Source of the DNA: Methanosphaerula palustris E1-9c
Lineage (GTDB): Archaea; Halobacteriota; Methanomicrobia; Methanomicrobiales; Methanospirillaceae
Assembly (NCBI RefSeq): GCF_000021965.1
Contig: NC_011832.1
Location: 1,426,001 to 1,490,000 of the forward strand
DNA: 64,000 nt
Reading direction: 5' to 3'
Shown: one piece after another, positions 17,800 to 26,835 of the stretch
Layout of the letters: each line of letters opens with the position of its first letter
Numbering within the stretch: the first letter of the stretch is position 1
The notes under the pieces: model-generated
What the model saw: only the letters and a program-made list of their open reading frames with translations
Told to the model about the DNA's origin: nothing
Database searches by the model: none
Translations under genes and position numbers: made by a program

Positions 17800-18057
17800 A
17801 TGATTGAAACGCAGGGGGACATGATCCTGACCCTGGTCGGGATCGTCGGATCGTTCGGCATCGGCTGCTGGCTCGGTCAGCGCCGGGTCTGTGCAATTCT
17901 GGATGTGATCGACGCATTCCGGGACCAGTCCCGGACCTACTACGAGGCGGCCGGCGACGGCGAGATCTCCGACGAGGACGCCCACGCGATCGCGAAGGTC
18001 ACGCAGAAGTTCTTCTGCCGGCTGGACGCGGCCGTGGCTCTCTTCTCGAACCGGTGA
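17800..18057 (+). CDS. Small membrane-anchored hypothetical protein
   Basis: 85 residues; GGGAG lies about 5 nt before the ATG. A hydrophobic N-terminal helix (MILTLVGIVGSFGIGCWLG) is followed by a soluble helical part (VIDAFRDQSRTYYEAAGDGEISDEDAHAIAKVTQKFF). Similar small GC-rich proteins occur in phage-like islands of methanogens, but I cannot name a function. It could be a holin-like or accessory protein of a former mobile element. Confidence 0.45.
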   Translation: MIETQGDMILTLVGIVGSFGIGCWLGQRRVCAILDVIDAFRDQSRTYYEAAGDGEISDEDAHAIAKVTQKFFCRLDAAVALFSNR

Positions 18058-18433
18058 TCGGTCCCCGGTTCTTTGGGGTCGGCGGTTCATCAGGCCGGCC
18101 GGCCAGCCCTCTCGTTCTCGTTTCAATCTTTAATTATTCGCAAATTCTCAGTAGTGCTCCTGAGAACAACGGGGATGCCCAGGTCCCACTTTTTCAATCA
18201 GGGTGTACGGAAAATAGATCTTATATCCGAGATACCCGGACTCCTGGAGCGTTCGCGGAGTCCAATCTCCATAACCTGCCCAAACCCGGATTGTCAGTAC
18301 TTTCTGACTGTCGTCCGTCACAGATCATGGAGGGTACCATCGCAAAGGATGATATCCAGAGGGGATGATATTTCCTCCGATCTTTTGTTCCGAAAGACGA
18401 AGGATCTGCCGCTCTGATGCGGGGGTATGGATA

Positions 18434-19789
18434 ATGGACACCACGGAAATGTACCAGGAGAGGTTCAAAAGGATTATCGAATTGCTCGAGCAACACGCAT
18501 CCACGGGCCTGACCATAACCGCTGTCGCCCAGAATCTCGCCATCCCCCGGAATTCTGCCTCCAAATATCTCGCACTCCTCGCTTCGAAAGGAGATGTGAG
18601 TGTAGAGCAATTCGGCCAGAAGAAGTTCTATCGCCCGATGCCGCGTGTACCGCTATTGGATATCTTCGACCGCCTGCCGTATGCTATCGTGATCCTGGAC
18701 GCCGACCTCCAGGTTCGGATGGTGAACATGAGTTTTGTCACCGAACTCGGCATCCTTCCCGGGCGCAACATCATAGGCATCCCGCTCTTCGACCTGGATC
18801 TCCCGATCTTCGCCGAGCCAGTGGTGCAGCGGAACATTGAGCGGATCAAGCAGTCGCAGACGTACATTGCTGATATGCAGCTGATCACTGAGAAAACTGA
18901 TAAGATCTATAACCTCGGTTTCTCCCCTGTCGTCATGCAGATCGACAAACCGGGCATCATGGTCAGCTTTCATGATATCACCGCACGGCGAAAAGCGGAG
19001 ACCGCGTTGAAGGACTCGGAGCGGAAGATCGAAACCCTCTTCGAAACGGTCCCGAGCGGGATTATCATGTTCACCGCCGACGGGGTGATTGTGAACGCCA
19101 ACCCAGCAGCCCTGCAGATCTTTGCTCTGCAGAACTTCGAAGAACTGAGCACTGTGAACGCTTTCGATCTCACCTGTGCCCCGGGGAGGCTGCAGTCACT
19201 GATTCAGAAAGGACGAGTGGACGAGACCGAACTCGCGTGCGACTTCGACCGCATGAAGCGAGAGCAGGGGATCTTGAGCACGAAATCCGGCGTGGCTTGC
19301 TTCAACGTAGTCTTCACACCGATCCGCCCGGACAATGGCGGCCAACCGACCGAGTTCGCGATCCTCTTCAAGGACATCACCCGGGACCGGCAGGAACGAA
19401 AGGAACTGACCTCCAGGGAGACCCGGTATCACTCGTTCTTCGAAAACTCCTTCAACGGCGTAATCATCTATGAGCCGTTCGATGGGGGGTCTGACTACAC
19501 CTTCAAGGACCTCAACCGGGCGGCAGAAAAAATCCTCCGTGTACCGAAGGCAGATCTGGTCGGCCGGAACGCCACTGAGGTGTTCCCCGATCTCGATGTC
19601 CCTGTGATCCGTGAGGCCGTGGCGCGAGTTATGACTACGGAGAACCCGGAGTTCCTCCCTCCCCTCCATTACTGGAGGGGCCAGGGTGCCTGGATCCTGC
19701 ACTACCTCTTCAAACTCCCCTCAGACGAGCTCGTCTCCCTCATGGTCGACGTCTCTGAAGAACTCCGTGAGGATCGCGACGATATCTGA
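18434..19789 (+). CDS. Winged-helix/PAS regulator, alcohol module A
   Basis: 451 residues from MDTTEMYQERF. Residues 1-75 are a helix-turn-helix/winged-helix domain (GLTITAVAQNLAIPRNSASKYLALLASKGDVSV...). PAS domains follow: about 80-195 (LPYAIVILDADLQVRMVN), about 205-325 (LFETVPSGIIMFTADGVIVNAN) and about 335-440 (RYHSFFENSFNGVIIYEP). There is no kinase or receiver domain, so it is a one-component sensor-regulator: the PAS part senses and the N-terminal domain binds DNA. It lies 266 nt upstream of the alcohol dehydrogenase on the same strand. Homologues with the same layout lie at 23601 (head only) and 29722, always next to the alcohol/F420 genes. Confidence 0.75.
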   Translation: MDTTEMYQERFKRIIELLEQHASTGLTITAVAQNLAIPRNSASKYLALLASKGDVSVEQFGQKKFYRPMPRVPLLDIFDRLPYAIVILDADLQVRMVNMSFVTELGILPGRNIIGIPLFDLDLPIFAEPVVQRNIERIKQSQTYIADMQLITEKTDKIYNLGFSPVVMQIDKPGIMVSFHDITARRKAETALKDSERKIETLFETVPSGIIMFTADGVIVNANPAALQIFALQNFEELSTVNAFDLTCAPGRLQSLIQKGRVDETELACDFDRMKREQGILSTKSGVACFNVVFTPIRPDNGGQPTEFAILFKDITRDRQERKELTSRETRYHSFFENSFNGVIIYEPFDGGSDYTFKDLNRAAEKILRVPKADLVGRNATEVFPDLDVPVIREAVARVMTTENPEFLPPLHYWRGQGAWILHYLFKLPSDELVSLMVDVSEELREDRDDI

Positions 19790-19917
19790 TCAACAGGGAA
19801 ACGGTGCGGCGGAGACCGATGAACGCATTTTATGCTATTACTGGTAAACAGTAGCTTTGGTTTTTGTCGACGATACGGAGTGTGGATCCGCGCGAACGGC
19901 CGATCTTTGGGATTAGG

Positions 19918-19926
19918 TATATAAAT
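19918..19926 (+). promoter_or_regulatory. Probable TATA box upstream of alcohol dehydrogenase A
   Basis: The string tatataaat follows 'gattagg'. A second TATA-like tract (catatatat) lies near 19982. One of them should drive the dehydrogenase at 20056; which one cannot be decided by eye. Confidence 0.3.
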
Positions 19927-20055
19927 GAGATTAATATCTGAAGAATTACCCATAACTTCTGGCCGGCGCCGTTGTTCTCAAACATATATATCACCCTTTT
20001 AGTGACTGGCGGTAAAACAAATCCCTATGTACTGGTGCATCCTCTTTTTCCTTGT

Positions 20056-21114
20056 ATGAAGGGATTAGCAAGAACAGGTCGTGGAGCACCCGGCTGGGTT
20101 GAGAAGGTCAAGCCCGTCGCAGGTCCACGTGACGCAATCATCAGAGCCATAGCTATTGCACCATGCAACTCAGATGTGCACTTAATCTGGGGAGAGATGG
20201 GCGACTTTCTGCCAAGCGACCGCATCTTCGGCCACGAAGCAGTCGGTGTCGTCGACTCGGTCGGCAACGATGTCAAGGACTTCAAGGTAGGGGACCGGGT
20301 TGTCGTCCCCGCAATCACGCCGGACTGGGGCACTGTCGCCTCGCAGCAGGGCAATCACCAGCACTGCAGTGGGCCGCTCACAGGCATGCCGTTCGACATG
20401 CTCAAGGACGGCACCTTCGCGGAGTACTTCCACGTCAACGACGCAGACGCCAACCTCACGTTGCTCCCAGACGGTGTCACCCTCGAGCAGGCCGTTATGG
20501 TCGTCGACATGATGACTACGGGCTTCTACGGCGCCGAGATGGCCGACGTCAAACTGGGGTCGACCGTCGCCGTCTTTGGCATTGGGCCGGTCGGACTGAT
20601 GGCCGTGGCCGGTGCTCATCTGATGGGCGCCGCACGGATCCTCGCCGTCGGCAGCCGCTCGAACTGTGTGGATCTCGCCAAGGAATACGGGGCTACCGAT
20701 ATCGTTGATTACCACAAGGGCGATACGGTCAAGCAGATCATGGATCTGACCGATGGCAAGGGCGTGGATGCCGTGGTGGTGGCCGGGGGGAACGCCAGCA
20801 CCATCGGCGAAGGCCTTGAGGTCCTGAAGTTCGGTCACACTCTTGCCAACCTGAACGTCATGGAGGAAGCGATGTTACCCATCCCCCTAGCACCCATGGC
20901 ATTCGGTCTCGGCGGCAAGACCATCAAGGGGAATTTGTGTCCCGGTGGAAGGGCCAGGATGGAGCAGATGCTCGCCCTCGTGAAGGCCGGCCGGGTCGAC
21001 CCGGGTAAGCTGATCAATTACCGGTACACGAAGTTTGAGGATCTCTTACCGGCCCTGATGGTCATGCACGACAAGCCGAAGGATCTGATCAAGTCTGCAG
21101 TGATCCTCGAGTAA
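20056..21114 (+). CDS. NADP-type zinc secondary alcohol dehydrogenase A
   Basis: 352 residues from MKGLARTGRGAPGWVEK. The sequence follows the Clostridium beijerinckii/Thermoanaerobacter isopropanol dehydrogenase family throughout: APCNSDVH with Cys37, FGHEAVG with His60/Glu61, and MVVDMMTTGFYGAE with the third zinc ligand Asp. The nucleotide-binding GIGPVGLMAVAG and VGSRSNC segments also match; an SR pair here favours NADP over NAD. The reaction is secondary alcohol to ketone (also ethanol to acetaldehyde). The paralogue at 32628 is clearly diverged. The F420H2:NADP oxidoreductase follows after 31 nt, so the pair would send electrons from the alcohol to F420. No Shine-Dalgarno is visible before the chosen ATG. 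Confidence 0.85.
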   Translation: MKGLARTGRGAPGWVEKVKPVAGPRDAIIRAIAIAPCNSDVHLIWGEMGDFLPSDRIFGHEAVGVVDSVGNDVKDFKVGDRVVVPAITPDWGTVASQQGNHQHCSGPLTGMPFDMLKDGTFAEYFHVNDADANLTLLPDGVTLEQAVMVVDMMTTGFYGAEMADVKLGSTVAVFGIGPVGLMAVAGAHLMGAARILAVGSRSNCVDLAKEYGATDIVDYHKGDTVKQIMDLTDGKGVDAVVVAGGNASTIGEGLEVLKFGHTLANLNVMEEAMLPIPLAPMAFGLGGKTIKGNLCPGGRARMEQMLALVKAGRVDPGKLINYRYTKFEDLLPALMVMHDKPKDLIKSAVILE

Positions 21115-21145
21115 TGCGAAGAGAACATTATGGGGAGTGCAAATT

Positions 21146-21826
21146 ATGAAAGTTGCAGTAATTGGAGGAACCGGAGGACAGGGTCTCGGTATCGCGACCC
21201 GGTTTGTAGTGGCAGGGGAAGAGGTAATCATCGGCTCGAGAACGCTTGAGAAGGCCCAGGCCGGTGTGGACAAAGTAAAGGAACTTCAGGGTGACGTCAA
21301 GAACGTGAAGGCTGCAACGAACCCTGACGCGGCCAAAGAAGCCGATGTGCTGATCATGACCGTGCCGCTCGCAGCGCAGAAGGATACCCTGCTCTCGATC
21401 AAGGAAGGCGCAGCCGGCAAGCCGTTGATGGATGCGACGGGGCCCCTGGAATCCTGCATCGGTGGTTCCGCAACAAGATGCCTCAACCTCACTGAGGGGT
21501 CCGCGGCGCAGCGGGCACAGGCGATCTTACCTGATGCAAAGGTGATCTGTGCGTTCAACAACATCTCGCAGACCTGGTGGATGCAACTCGAGGAGCCGAT
21601 CGACTGTGACTGTCTCATCTGCGGTGACGACAAGGACGCCAAGGCGATCGTAACGCCGCTGATCGAGAAGGTTCCCGGCATCAAGGTTGTCGACTGCGGG
21701 ATGCTTGAGCGGGCCAGCATCATCGAGAAGATCACACCACTCCTGATCGGGCTGAACATCCGGAACAAGTGCCAGTTCGGCGGGATCCGGATCACCGGCC
21801 TCGACAAGGGTCGGGTCTGTAAGTAA
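21146..21826 (+). CDS. fno: F420H2:NADP oxidoreductase-like protein A
   Basis: 226 residues from MKVAVIGGTGGQGLG, with GGGGAG upstream deciding this ATG over a GTG three codons before. The Rossmann motif GGTGGQG (residues 7-13) and the SRTLEKA segment that holds the NADP phosphate are present. The core ITVP-like strand (LIMTVPLAAQ) and the PDAKVICAFNNIS block agree with the archaeal Fno/NpdG family. The enzyme moves hydride between NADPH and F420. Its last ~45 codons are nearly identical in DNA to the second copy at 31901. A third, short tail copy lies just downstream (21859-21951). Confidence 0.85.
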   Translation: MKVAVIGGTGGQGLGIATRFVVAGEEVIIGSRTLEKAQAGVDKVKELQGDVKNVKAATNPDAAKEADVLIMTVPLAAQKDTLLSIKEGAAGKPLMDATGPLESCIGGSATRCLNLTEGSAAQRAQAILPDAKVICAFNNISQTWWMQLEEPIDCDCLICGDDKDAKAIVTPLIEKVPGIKVVDCGMLERASIIEKITPLLIGLNIRNKCQFGGIRITGLDKGRVCK

Positions 21827-21858
21827 TCTCATCGATGATGCAGACGGAGATCATTGGA

Positions 21859-21951
21859 ATGAACACGGCCCTGCCCATCGGGCTCACCCTCCGGACCCCG
21901 TGCGGGTTCGGCGGGAACCGGATCGCGAGCCCCGGCAACGGCAGGGCCTGA
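21859..21951 (+). pseudogene. Orphan tail of an F420H2:NADP oxidoreductase gene
   Basis: A 30-residue frame reads ALPIGLTLRTPCGFGGNRIAS...GRA. It mirrors the end of the intact gene (PLLIGLNIRNKCQFGGIRITG...GRVC) position by position, with many substitutions. It sits in the 165-nt gap between fno and the SDR gene. It is best read as a degraded tail from an older tandem duplication; a small real peptide gene is less likely because no ribosome site is clear. Confidence 0.55.
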
Positions 21952-21991
21952 TTGTGCTACCATTCGAACCCTAAACTACAGAGGAATCATC

Positions 21992-22741
21992 ATGGGAAGA
22001 TTAAACAACAAAGTCTGTATTGTCACCGGATCCACCAGCGGTATCGGTGAAGCATGTGCGAAAGACATGGCAGCTGAGGGCGGCAAGCTCGTGGTCTCCG
22101 GCCGGAACGAGAAAGAGGGCGCCAGGGTCGTCAACGAGATCAAGGCAATGGGGGGCGAGGCGATCTTCGTCCGGGCGGACGTCGTCAGCGAAGACGATAT
22201 CAAGAATCTCATTGCGAAGGCCGTCGAGGCCTTCGGGAAGCTGGATGTCATGGTCGCCAACTCAGGCATCGCCATCCTGGGCGATCCTCACGAAGTGGAA
22301 GTCGACGACTGGGATAAGGTTCTCAACGTAAACCTGAAGGGGGTCTTCCTCTGTGACAAGTATGCTGTCATTCAGATGCTGAAACAGGGAAACGGCGGAG
22401 CAATCGTGAATACCGGTTCTATTCACAGTTTTGTCGCCAAGCCGGGCACCACTTCGTATGCCGCGGCCAAGGGCGGGGTCGCCATGCTGACCAGAACGGT
22501 CGGCACCAGTTATGCGACGAGGGGAATCCGCGCGAATTTCGTTGCCCCCGGGTATGTGGACACCCCTCTTCTCTCAGCCCTTCCGCCGGAGGTCTACCAA
22601 GACCTAGTAAAACTGCACCCGATCGGGCGACTGGCCAAACCGGTAGAGGTCGCGAAGGCTGTCACATTCCTTGCGAGCGATGACGCCTCCGATATCACCG
22701 GCACCAGCCTGCTGGTCGACGGCGGGTACTCTGCAGTATAG
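21992..22741 (+). CDS. Short-chain dehydrogenase/reductase
   Basis: 249 residues with a GAGG ribosome site. All classical SDR marks are present: TGSTSGIG (residues 12-19), NSG at 90-92, Asn114, Ser143 and the YAAAK pair Tyr156/Lys160, plus a PG motif after the active site and a TGTSLLVDGG end. The SGRN segment after the second strand suggests NADP. It is the third gene of alcohol module A and may reduce or oxidise a keto product of the dehydrogenase or work on another carbonyl; the substrate is unknown. Confidence 0.85.
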   Translation: MGRLNNKVCIVTGSTSGIGEACAKDMAAEGGKLVVSGRNEKEGARVVNEIKAMGGEAIFVRADVVSEDDIKNLIAKAVEAFGKLDVMVANSGIAILGDPHEVEVDDWDKVLNVNLKGVFLCDKYAVIQMLKQGNGGAIVNTGSIHSFVAKPGTTSYAAAKGGVAMLTRTVGTSYATRGIRANFVAPGYVDTPLLSALPPEVYQDLVKLHPIGRLAKPVEVAKAVTFLASDDASDITGTSLLVDGGYSAV

Positions 22742-22860
22742 TCATCCATATACCTCATCGGACAGGGTCTTTGGGCGTAACGGAGTGAGCCTGGGGGGGA
22801 TTACCTCCGCTGGCACCTCCCGGGCGCCTTTAAAAAAAATCATGATTATCGACAGGAGGT

Positions 22861-23472
22861 ATGAAAAACATGGAAGAAAATGGAACAAGGGTTTCCTCAT
22901 AGGCGGATCCGTCCGCAATCGGCACCTTACTACTCGGGATATTCATCATCTTACAGGCATCGTTTTTGCTCGGACTCGTTGACTCCATCACCATTATTGA
23001 TTGTGGGATCTGGGCTCTCGCGATGGTGCTCCTCTTCTAGATTGTGATCGTCATGCAATTCCATGCCGGCGACCTCATCGGGGGCACTGTCAATGGCGTC
23101 CTTGGCGGCGTTCTGCTGCTCTGCGAGTATCCCAGTCGGTGGTTCGTCGCGGCGATCTGGATCGGGGCCATCGGGTTCCTGCTCGCAGCAGCAGCCATGT
23201 TCGGGTTCGGCCCGATGCTGGCCGTCTACGGCGGCGCTTTTATCGAAACCCTGGGAGTCTGGTTCCTGTACATGGGTATCGCCCAGTTAATGAACGGGGC
23301 ACTGCAATCCCAGAAACTTCAGGTAGGTGACCCGTTGTTCCACCCGTCTGCTGCGGCAGAGTCAATCGGACAACCGGGCAGGGTGACCCTTGCCGGTCAT
23401 CTCACCCGGGATGCATGCCAGTCCAACGGCATGAGGGGCGGAGCTGGACGGGCCGTTGGAGATACACCTTGA
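22861..23472 (+). pseudogene. GPR1/FUN34/YaaH-type (acetate) transporter gene broken by two in-frame TAG codons
   Basis: One continuous frame from ATG 22861 (or 22870, better placed after AGGAGG) encodes a small polytopic protein. Hydrophobic segments read GTLLLGIFIILQASFLLGL, IWALAMVLLF, VLGGVLLLCEY, FVAAIWIGAIGFLLAAAAMFGF and so on. An ADPSAIG start and the AMVLLFQ-like second helix recall the SatP/YaaH family. TAG occurs at 22900-22902 and 23038-23040 without loss of frame. After about 23320 the frame loses family character. I read this as a pseudogene. TAG read-through (for example pyrrolysine) is an alternative but not supported by anything else in the window. Confidence 0.45.
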
Positions 23473-23600
23473 ACCACTGCAGCATCGGATGGGAGAGTCC
23501 TCGATTATCTCAGAGATCTGCCGGAAGCCGCATGTTCCGGTCCTCCGACCACATCTCCTCGTTCTCACCTGCAACCGTGGAGATTCTCGGCAGTGAACGC

Positions 23601-23972
23601 ATGAAAAGGTACAGGGAGCAGGTGGATCAGATCGCGAAACTGCTCGAGGAGCACGCAGCCACAGGCATGTCCGTGACGGCGATCGCCCGGGAGCTCGGGA
23701 TTGATCGAAAGACCGCTGCGAAGTACCTCGACCTCCTTGCCGCGAGCGGCGACGTGAGCATGAAGCGGTTCGGTCAGAAGAAGTTCTGCCGTCCTGCCCG
23801 CTCGTTCTCTTTGGGGTTCGCGGCGGCCCTTTTTCACCTCGGGATCGACGGCCGCTCTTCGTATCTGTGCCGGCAATGTGCTGCTGGCTGGAGGCACGAT
23901 GAACGAAAGCCTCTCTGGCCCTACACAAGCTATATAATTACTCTCAGTAGATTTACCAAACAGGTGATCTGA
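23601..23972 (+). pseudogene. Truncated winged-helix/PAS regulator (DNA-binding part only)
   Basis: From MKRYREQVDQI, the first ~62 residues match the winged-helix domains at 18434 and 29722 (ATGMSVTAIARELGIDRKTAAKYLDLLAASGDVSMKRFGQKKF). After FCRPAR the PAS part is missing and the frame continues as unrelated sequence to 23972. It could still make a small DNA-binding protein that competes with the full-length regulators. Its stop overlaps the ATG of the next gene. Confidence 0.6.
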
Positions 23973-24456
23973 TGGAAAATGCTACCGGAAAGGCAGGGCG
24001 GTCGACAATAATCAGGCATCACATCAATGCACCCCGGGCGATAGTCTATCGTGCACTTCTTGATGCACATGCGGTTGCGACGTGGATGGTGCCGACCGGC
24101 ATGACCAGCACCGTGCATTCGTTCGATGCCCGCGAAGGCGGCTCGTTTCGGATCTCGCTCACGTACGACACTCCCACCGGGACCGGCAAAACGACCGCAC
24201 AGACTGACACGTTTCACGGCCGTTTTGTCAAACTCGTACCGAATGCTCAAGTTGTTGAAGTGGTTGAGTTCGAGACCCCAGACCCCACACTAAGCGGCGA
24301 GATGACGATTTCGTACACCCTTTCAGATGCAAATGGCGGCACTGATATCTTGCCGTGCACGATAGGCTCCCGCGTGGCCTGTCTGCCGCTGACAACGAAG
24401 TCGGTTGGCGGATGTCACTGGAGAAACTCGCGACGCTCGTTGAGCAGGGCTCATGA
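23972..24456 (+). pseudogene. SRPBCC/AHSA1-type protein with a frameshift
   Basis: The start follows an AGGTGATC ribosome site. The first ~125 residues are typical of the Activator of Hsp90 ATPase-like START family (ATWMVPTGMTSTVHSFDAREGGSFRISLTYD). Near 24346-24350 the frame shifts: the expected ending (LAVHDRLPRGLSAADNEVGWRMSLEKLA..., stop at 24454) lies in another frame and needs one inserted base. As given, the frame reads on to 24595 through low-complexity sequence. It is either a recent inactivation or a sequencing error. Confidence 0.65.
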
Positions 24457-24822
24457 TCTTCCGGCCCGGGCGTCCGCCAGGGATTCCCCGCGGGTTGCAG
24501 TGAACAGTTCTTCGAGCGCTCTCGGTTCGAAGACACTGAGAAAACCTGGTAACCCCAGAGTATTTGTTCCACCGAATCGGTATACACGTCCATGATTCTA
24601 CCTGCCTTCTGGATGGGATCTCCGTCGGATTCTGGAGAAAGTAATACCTCTGGACGGCATCCGAGATACTCTGGGTCACTCGTGCGACGTTAACAGCAAT
24701 CTCCTCCGGGCATTCTGTGGTAAAAAAACCTTTCCTCTACGCCTTTCTGGATACTTGATTCGCAAATCTTTGAGATCTAACCGATCGACGTTGCAGCCAT
24801 CTTCTCGTGGAACAGGGCATTC
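24457..24822. other. Gap without a recognisable gene
   Basis: The minus strand holds a short frame ending near 24454 with protein-like content (LPGFLSVFEPRALEELFTATRGESLADAR), but it has no start and I cannot name it. Nothing else is supported. Confidence 0.3.
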
Positions 24823-24992
24823 TCATCGGTATTCCGCATCCTCAGGAGACTCCCGATCAGGAACACGGAAATTCAGACAATCTACGTCGCCATCAAAGGT
24901 GACGTAGCCATTAATATTGACTCGCTTGCATACCCTCCGGGGATGGTTATGTTCCCGGAGAATTTCAGATCACTTCTCTCTTCTGTGCTCAT
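24823..24992 (-). pseudogene. Bactofilin-like (polymer-forming) gene remnant
   Basis: It begins at an ATG at 24992 with GGAG upstream and reads MSTEERSDLKFSGNITIPGG. The continuing similarity lies in another frame (KRVNINGYVTFDGDVDCLNFRVPD), stopping at 24823. The pattern 'LKxSGxxxIxGG...vxInGxvxxdGDVxc.xfrv' is that of DUF583/bactofilin beta-helix proteins of archaea. The rest of the gene is missing. A frameshift near 24930 separates the two parts. Confidence 0.45.
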
Positions 24993-25343
24993 GTTTTCAC
25001 TCCTCATCCCCGTTTAATCTTCAGGTCTTCCATACAATCCCTAACAGATGGATACTCCAATTTTTCTGAAAAATACGATTTCACCGTTCTATCCCTCGTA
25101 TTTTTACAATTGCCGGCCAGCGTCTCTGCGGGATCGTGCCTTCATCGATGCTTATGGTGCCGGAAACAGCACTCTTTCAATCCTTTTTTTTAGAACAGAT
25201 CAACCGCACGCATACAATCCGACCCGTCTGCACCATTTTCTCTCAATGCCCCGGGTCCGCTCAATCGTAAAAAGAGGACGGGTTCGCACCTTCATGCTTG
25301 ATCAGATGACAGGGAAGACTGATCCTCTCAGGGGAAGTACTTC
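24993..25343. other. Gap without a recognisable gene
   Basis: A plus-strand frame overlaps here but it is a shadow of the hydrolase gene at its right end. I see no motif, repeat or hairpin worth calling in this stretch. Confidence 0.3.
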
Positions 25344-26135
25344 TCAATCACGAAAGAAATCCACAAGTACCGGTGCAAGAACCTCCGGGCTGACATCATG
25401 TGTCTGGCCCTCCAGCATCCGGAACCGGGCGTGGGGCATGATCGTGCTCAGGGTTTCGGCGGTCGCCTTCATGAACGGGAAACTGGCGCCGCCACTCATG
25501 ACCAGCACGGGGACCGTCACGTGGGCGGCAATGTCACAGGGGACGGCAGCCTCAGGGCCAAGGATAGCAGTATGGTCATAGGCGAGAGTGGGAGCCATCG
25601 CTTCCATTGCCGGCCAGAATGGTGCATGGCGCATACCCGCGATCTGCCCTGCTGGTATACCCATCAACTGGAGGAAGAGGACAACCGCATCACCGGTTTT
25701 CCCGTCAGCCAGCAACCGGGTTATCTTCGAGATGTACTCTTTCCAGGCAGCCTTCGCCTGCGGGTCATCGTTGTAGGGTACTTCGTAGAGGGCAAGTTTT
25801 TTTATGGTGCTGCCGGGTTGTGCCGCTGCCTGGAGTGCCAGAGCCCCGCCAGACGAATGGCCATAGACATACGCCCCGCCCCCCGCTGCGTCGATCAGGG
25901 TCGCAAGATCTTCGAATTCGCGCTCTACCGCATAGGGCAGCGTGTCTCCACTCTCACCCTTTCCGCGGCGATCGTAATGATAGACGGTGAAATGTTCTGC
26001 AAGCAGTTCAACAAGGTGAGGGGTGGATGCGAAGGTGTGAATAGTAAGTGCGCCTGAAACGATGATGAGAGCTGGACCACTGCCATGCTTTTCGTACGCT
26101 ATCCTGGTACCATCACGGGATGTTATCGTAACCAT
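25344..26135 (-). CDS. Alpha/beta-fold hydrolase
   Basis: 263 residues; GGAGG lies upstream of the start. The nucleophile elbow is GHSSG (Ser94), the oxyanion region is PALIIVSGAL, and YHYDRRGKGES precedes the first helix. The general base lies in EGQTHDVSPEVLAP. A catalytic acid is not obvious: the usual position reads VLVMSGGAS. Family members hydrolyse esters, lactones or haloalkanes. It starts 18 nt after the DHFR-like gene and probably shares its transcript. Confidence 0.8.
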   Translation of the reverse strand: MVTITSRDGTRIAYEKHGSGPALIIVSGALTIHTFASTPHLVELLAEHFTVYHYDRRGKGESGDTLPYAVEREFEDLATLIDAAGGGAYVYGHSSGGALALQAAAQPGSTIKKLALYEVPYNDDPQAKAAWKEYISKITRLLADGKTGDAVVLFLQLMGIPAGQIAGMRHAPFWPAMEAMAPTLAYDHTAILGPEAAVPCDIAAHVTVPVLVMSGGASFPFMKATAETLSTIMPHARFRMLEGQTHDVSPEVLAPVLVDFFRD

Positions 26136-26153
26136 GGTGCGCCTCCAAAAGTG

Positions 26154-26735
26154 CTATGACGTATCCCGTCCCGCTGGCTGGTAGGTAAGGAGGACCCTTC
26201 CGCTCTTCTGGAAAACCCTCGTCCCGGTCAGCGTCAGGTTCATCCGGTTCACATCCCTGAACAGGTATTTGCCGGAGCCCAGAATCACCGGGACTACCAT
26301 CAGCTGGTACTCGTCAATGAGGCCGAGAGTCGTCAGTTGTTGCACGATAGTACCGCTGCCAAGGATTGTGATGCTCCCCTGCTTTTTCAGGGATAGGACT
26401 TCCTCTGGCCTGATCTCATGAATGACCCGGACGTTCTTCCAGACCGGGCCGTCCTTTTCGGGATCCATGGTCTTCGAGAAGACAATCTTAGGCGTGCGAT
26501 TCATCATACCGGCTGTAACCGGGTCGGCCTTGATTGCGACCGTGGTCGGCCAGTAACTCTTCATCATCTCATACGTCGTCCGGCCGAAGATCAGCAGGTC
26601 GGCTTTCTTTGACGACTCGGCCGAGAATTCCTTCTCTTCGTCGCTGTGTTCATCCTTAAACCAGTCGATCTCTCCGTTGGGCCCGGCAAAATACCCATCC
26701 ACTGAGACAATGGTGAATGCATTAAGGTTCCCCAT
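26154..26735 (-). CDS. Dihydrofolate reductase-like (RibD C-terminal family) protein
   Basis: 193 residues; GAGGA lies before the ATG. The start matches the family (MGNLNAFTIVSVDGYFAGPNGEIDW), then DLLIFGRTTYEMMKSYWP, KIVFSKTM, ITILGSGTIVQQL and LIDEYQLMVVPVILGSGKYLF. The last two are the cofactor loop and the DEYxLxxxPVxLGxGxxLF signature. These proteins are NADPH reductases of unclear substrate. A broken paralogue lies just upstream (26836-27438). Confidence 0.85.
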   Translation of the reverse strand: MGNLNAFTIVSVDGYFAGPNGEIDWFKDEHSDEEKEFSAESSKKADLLIFGRTTYEMMKSYWPTTVAIKADPVTAGMMNRTPKIVFSKTMDPEKDGPVWKNVRVIHEIRPEEVLSLKKQGSITILGSGTIVQQLTTLGLIDEYQLMVVPVILGSGKYLFRDVNRMNLTLTGTRVFQKSGRVLLTYQPAGRDTS

Positions 26736-26835
26736 AGGTACTTCCTCACAACTCGCTAATTCTCGGGAACGGCTGATAAACCTTGGGATAGTACCACACG
26801 GCCCATGTGGCAGGGATGCAGCAGGTCATCTCTCT

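Noticed and set aside
22861-23472. Pyrrolysine-containing transporter as the main reading
   Set aside because: No pyl gene, methylamine methyltransferase or recoding element is in the window, and the end of the frame has lost family character, so a pseudogene is the simpler reading.
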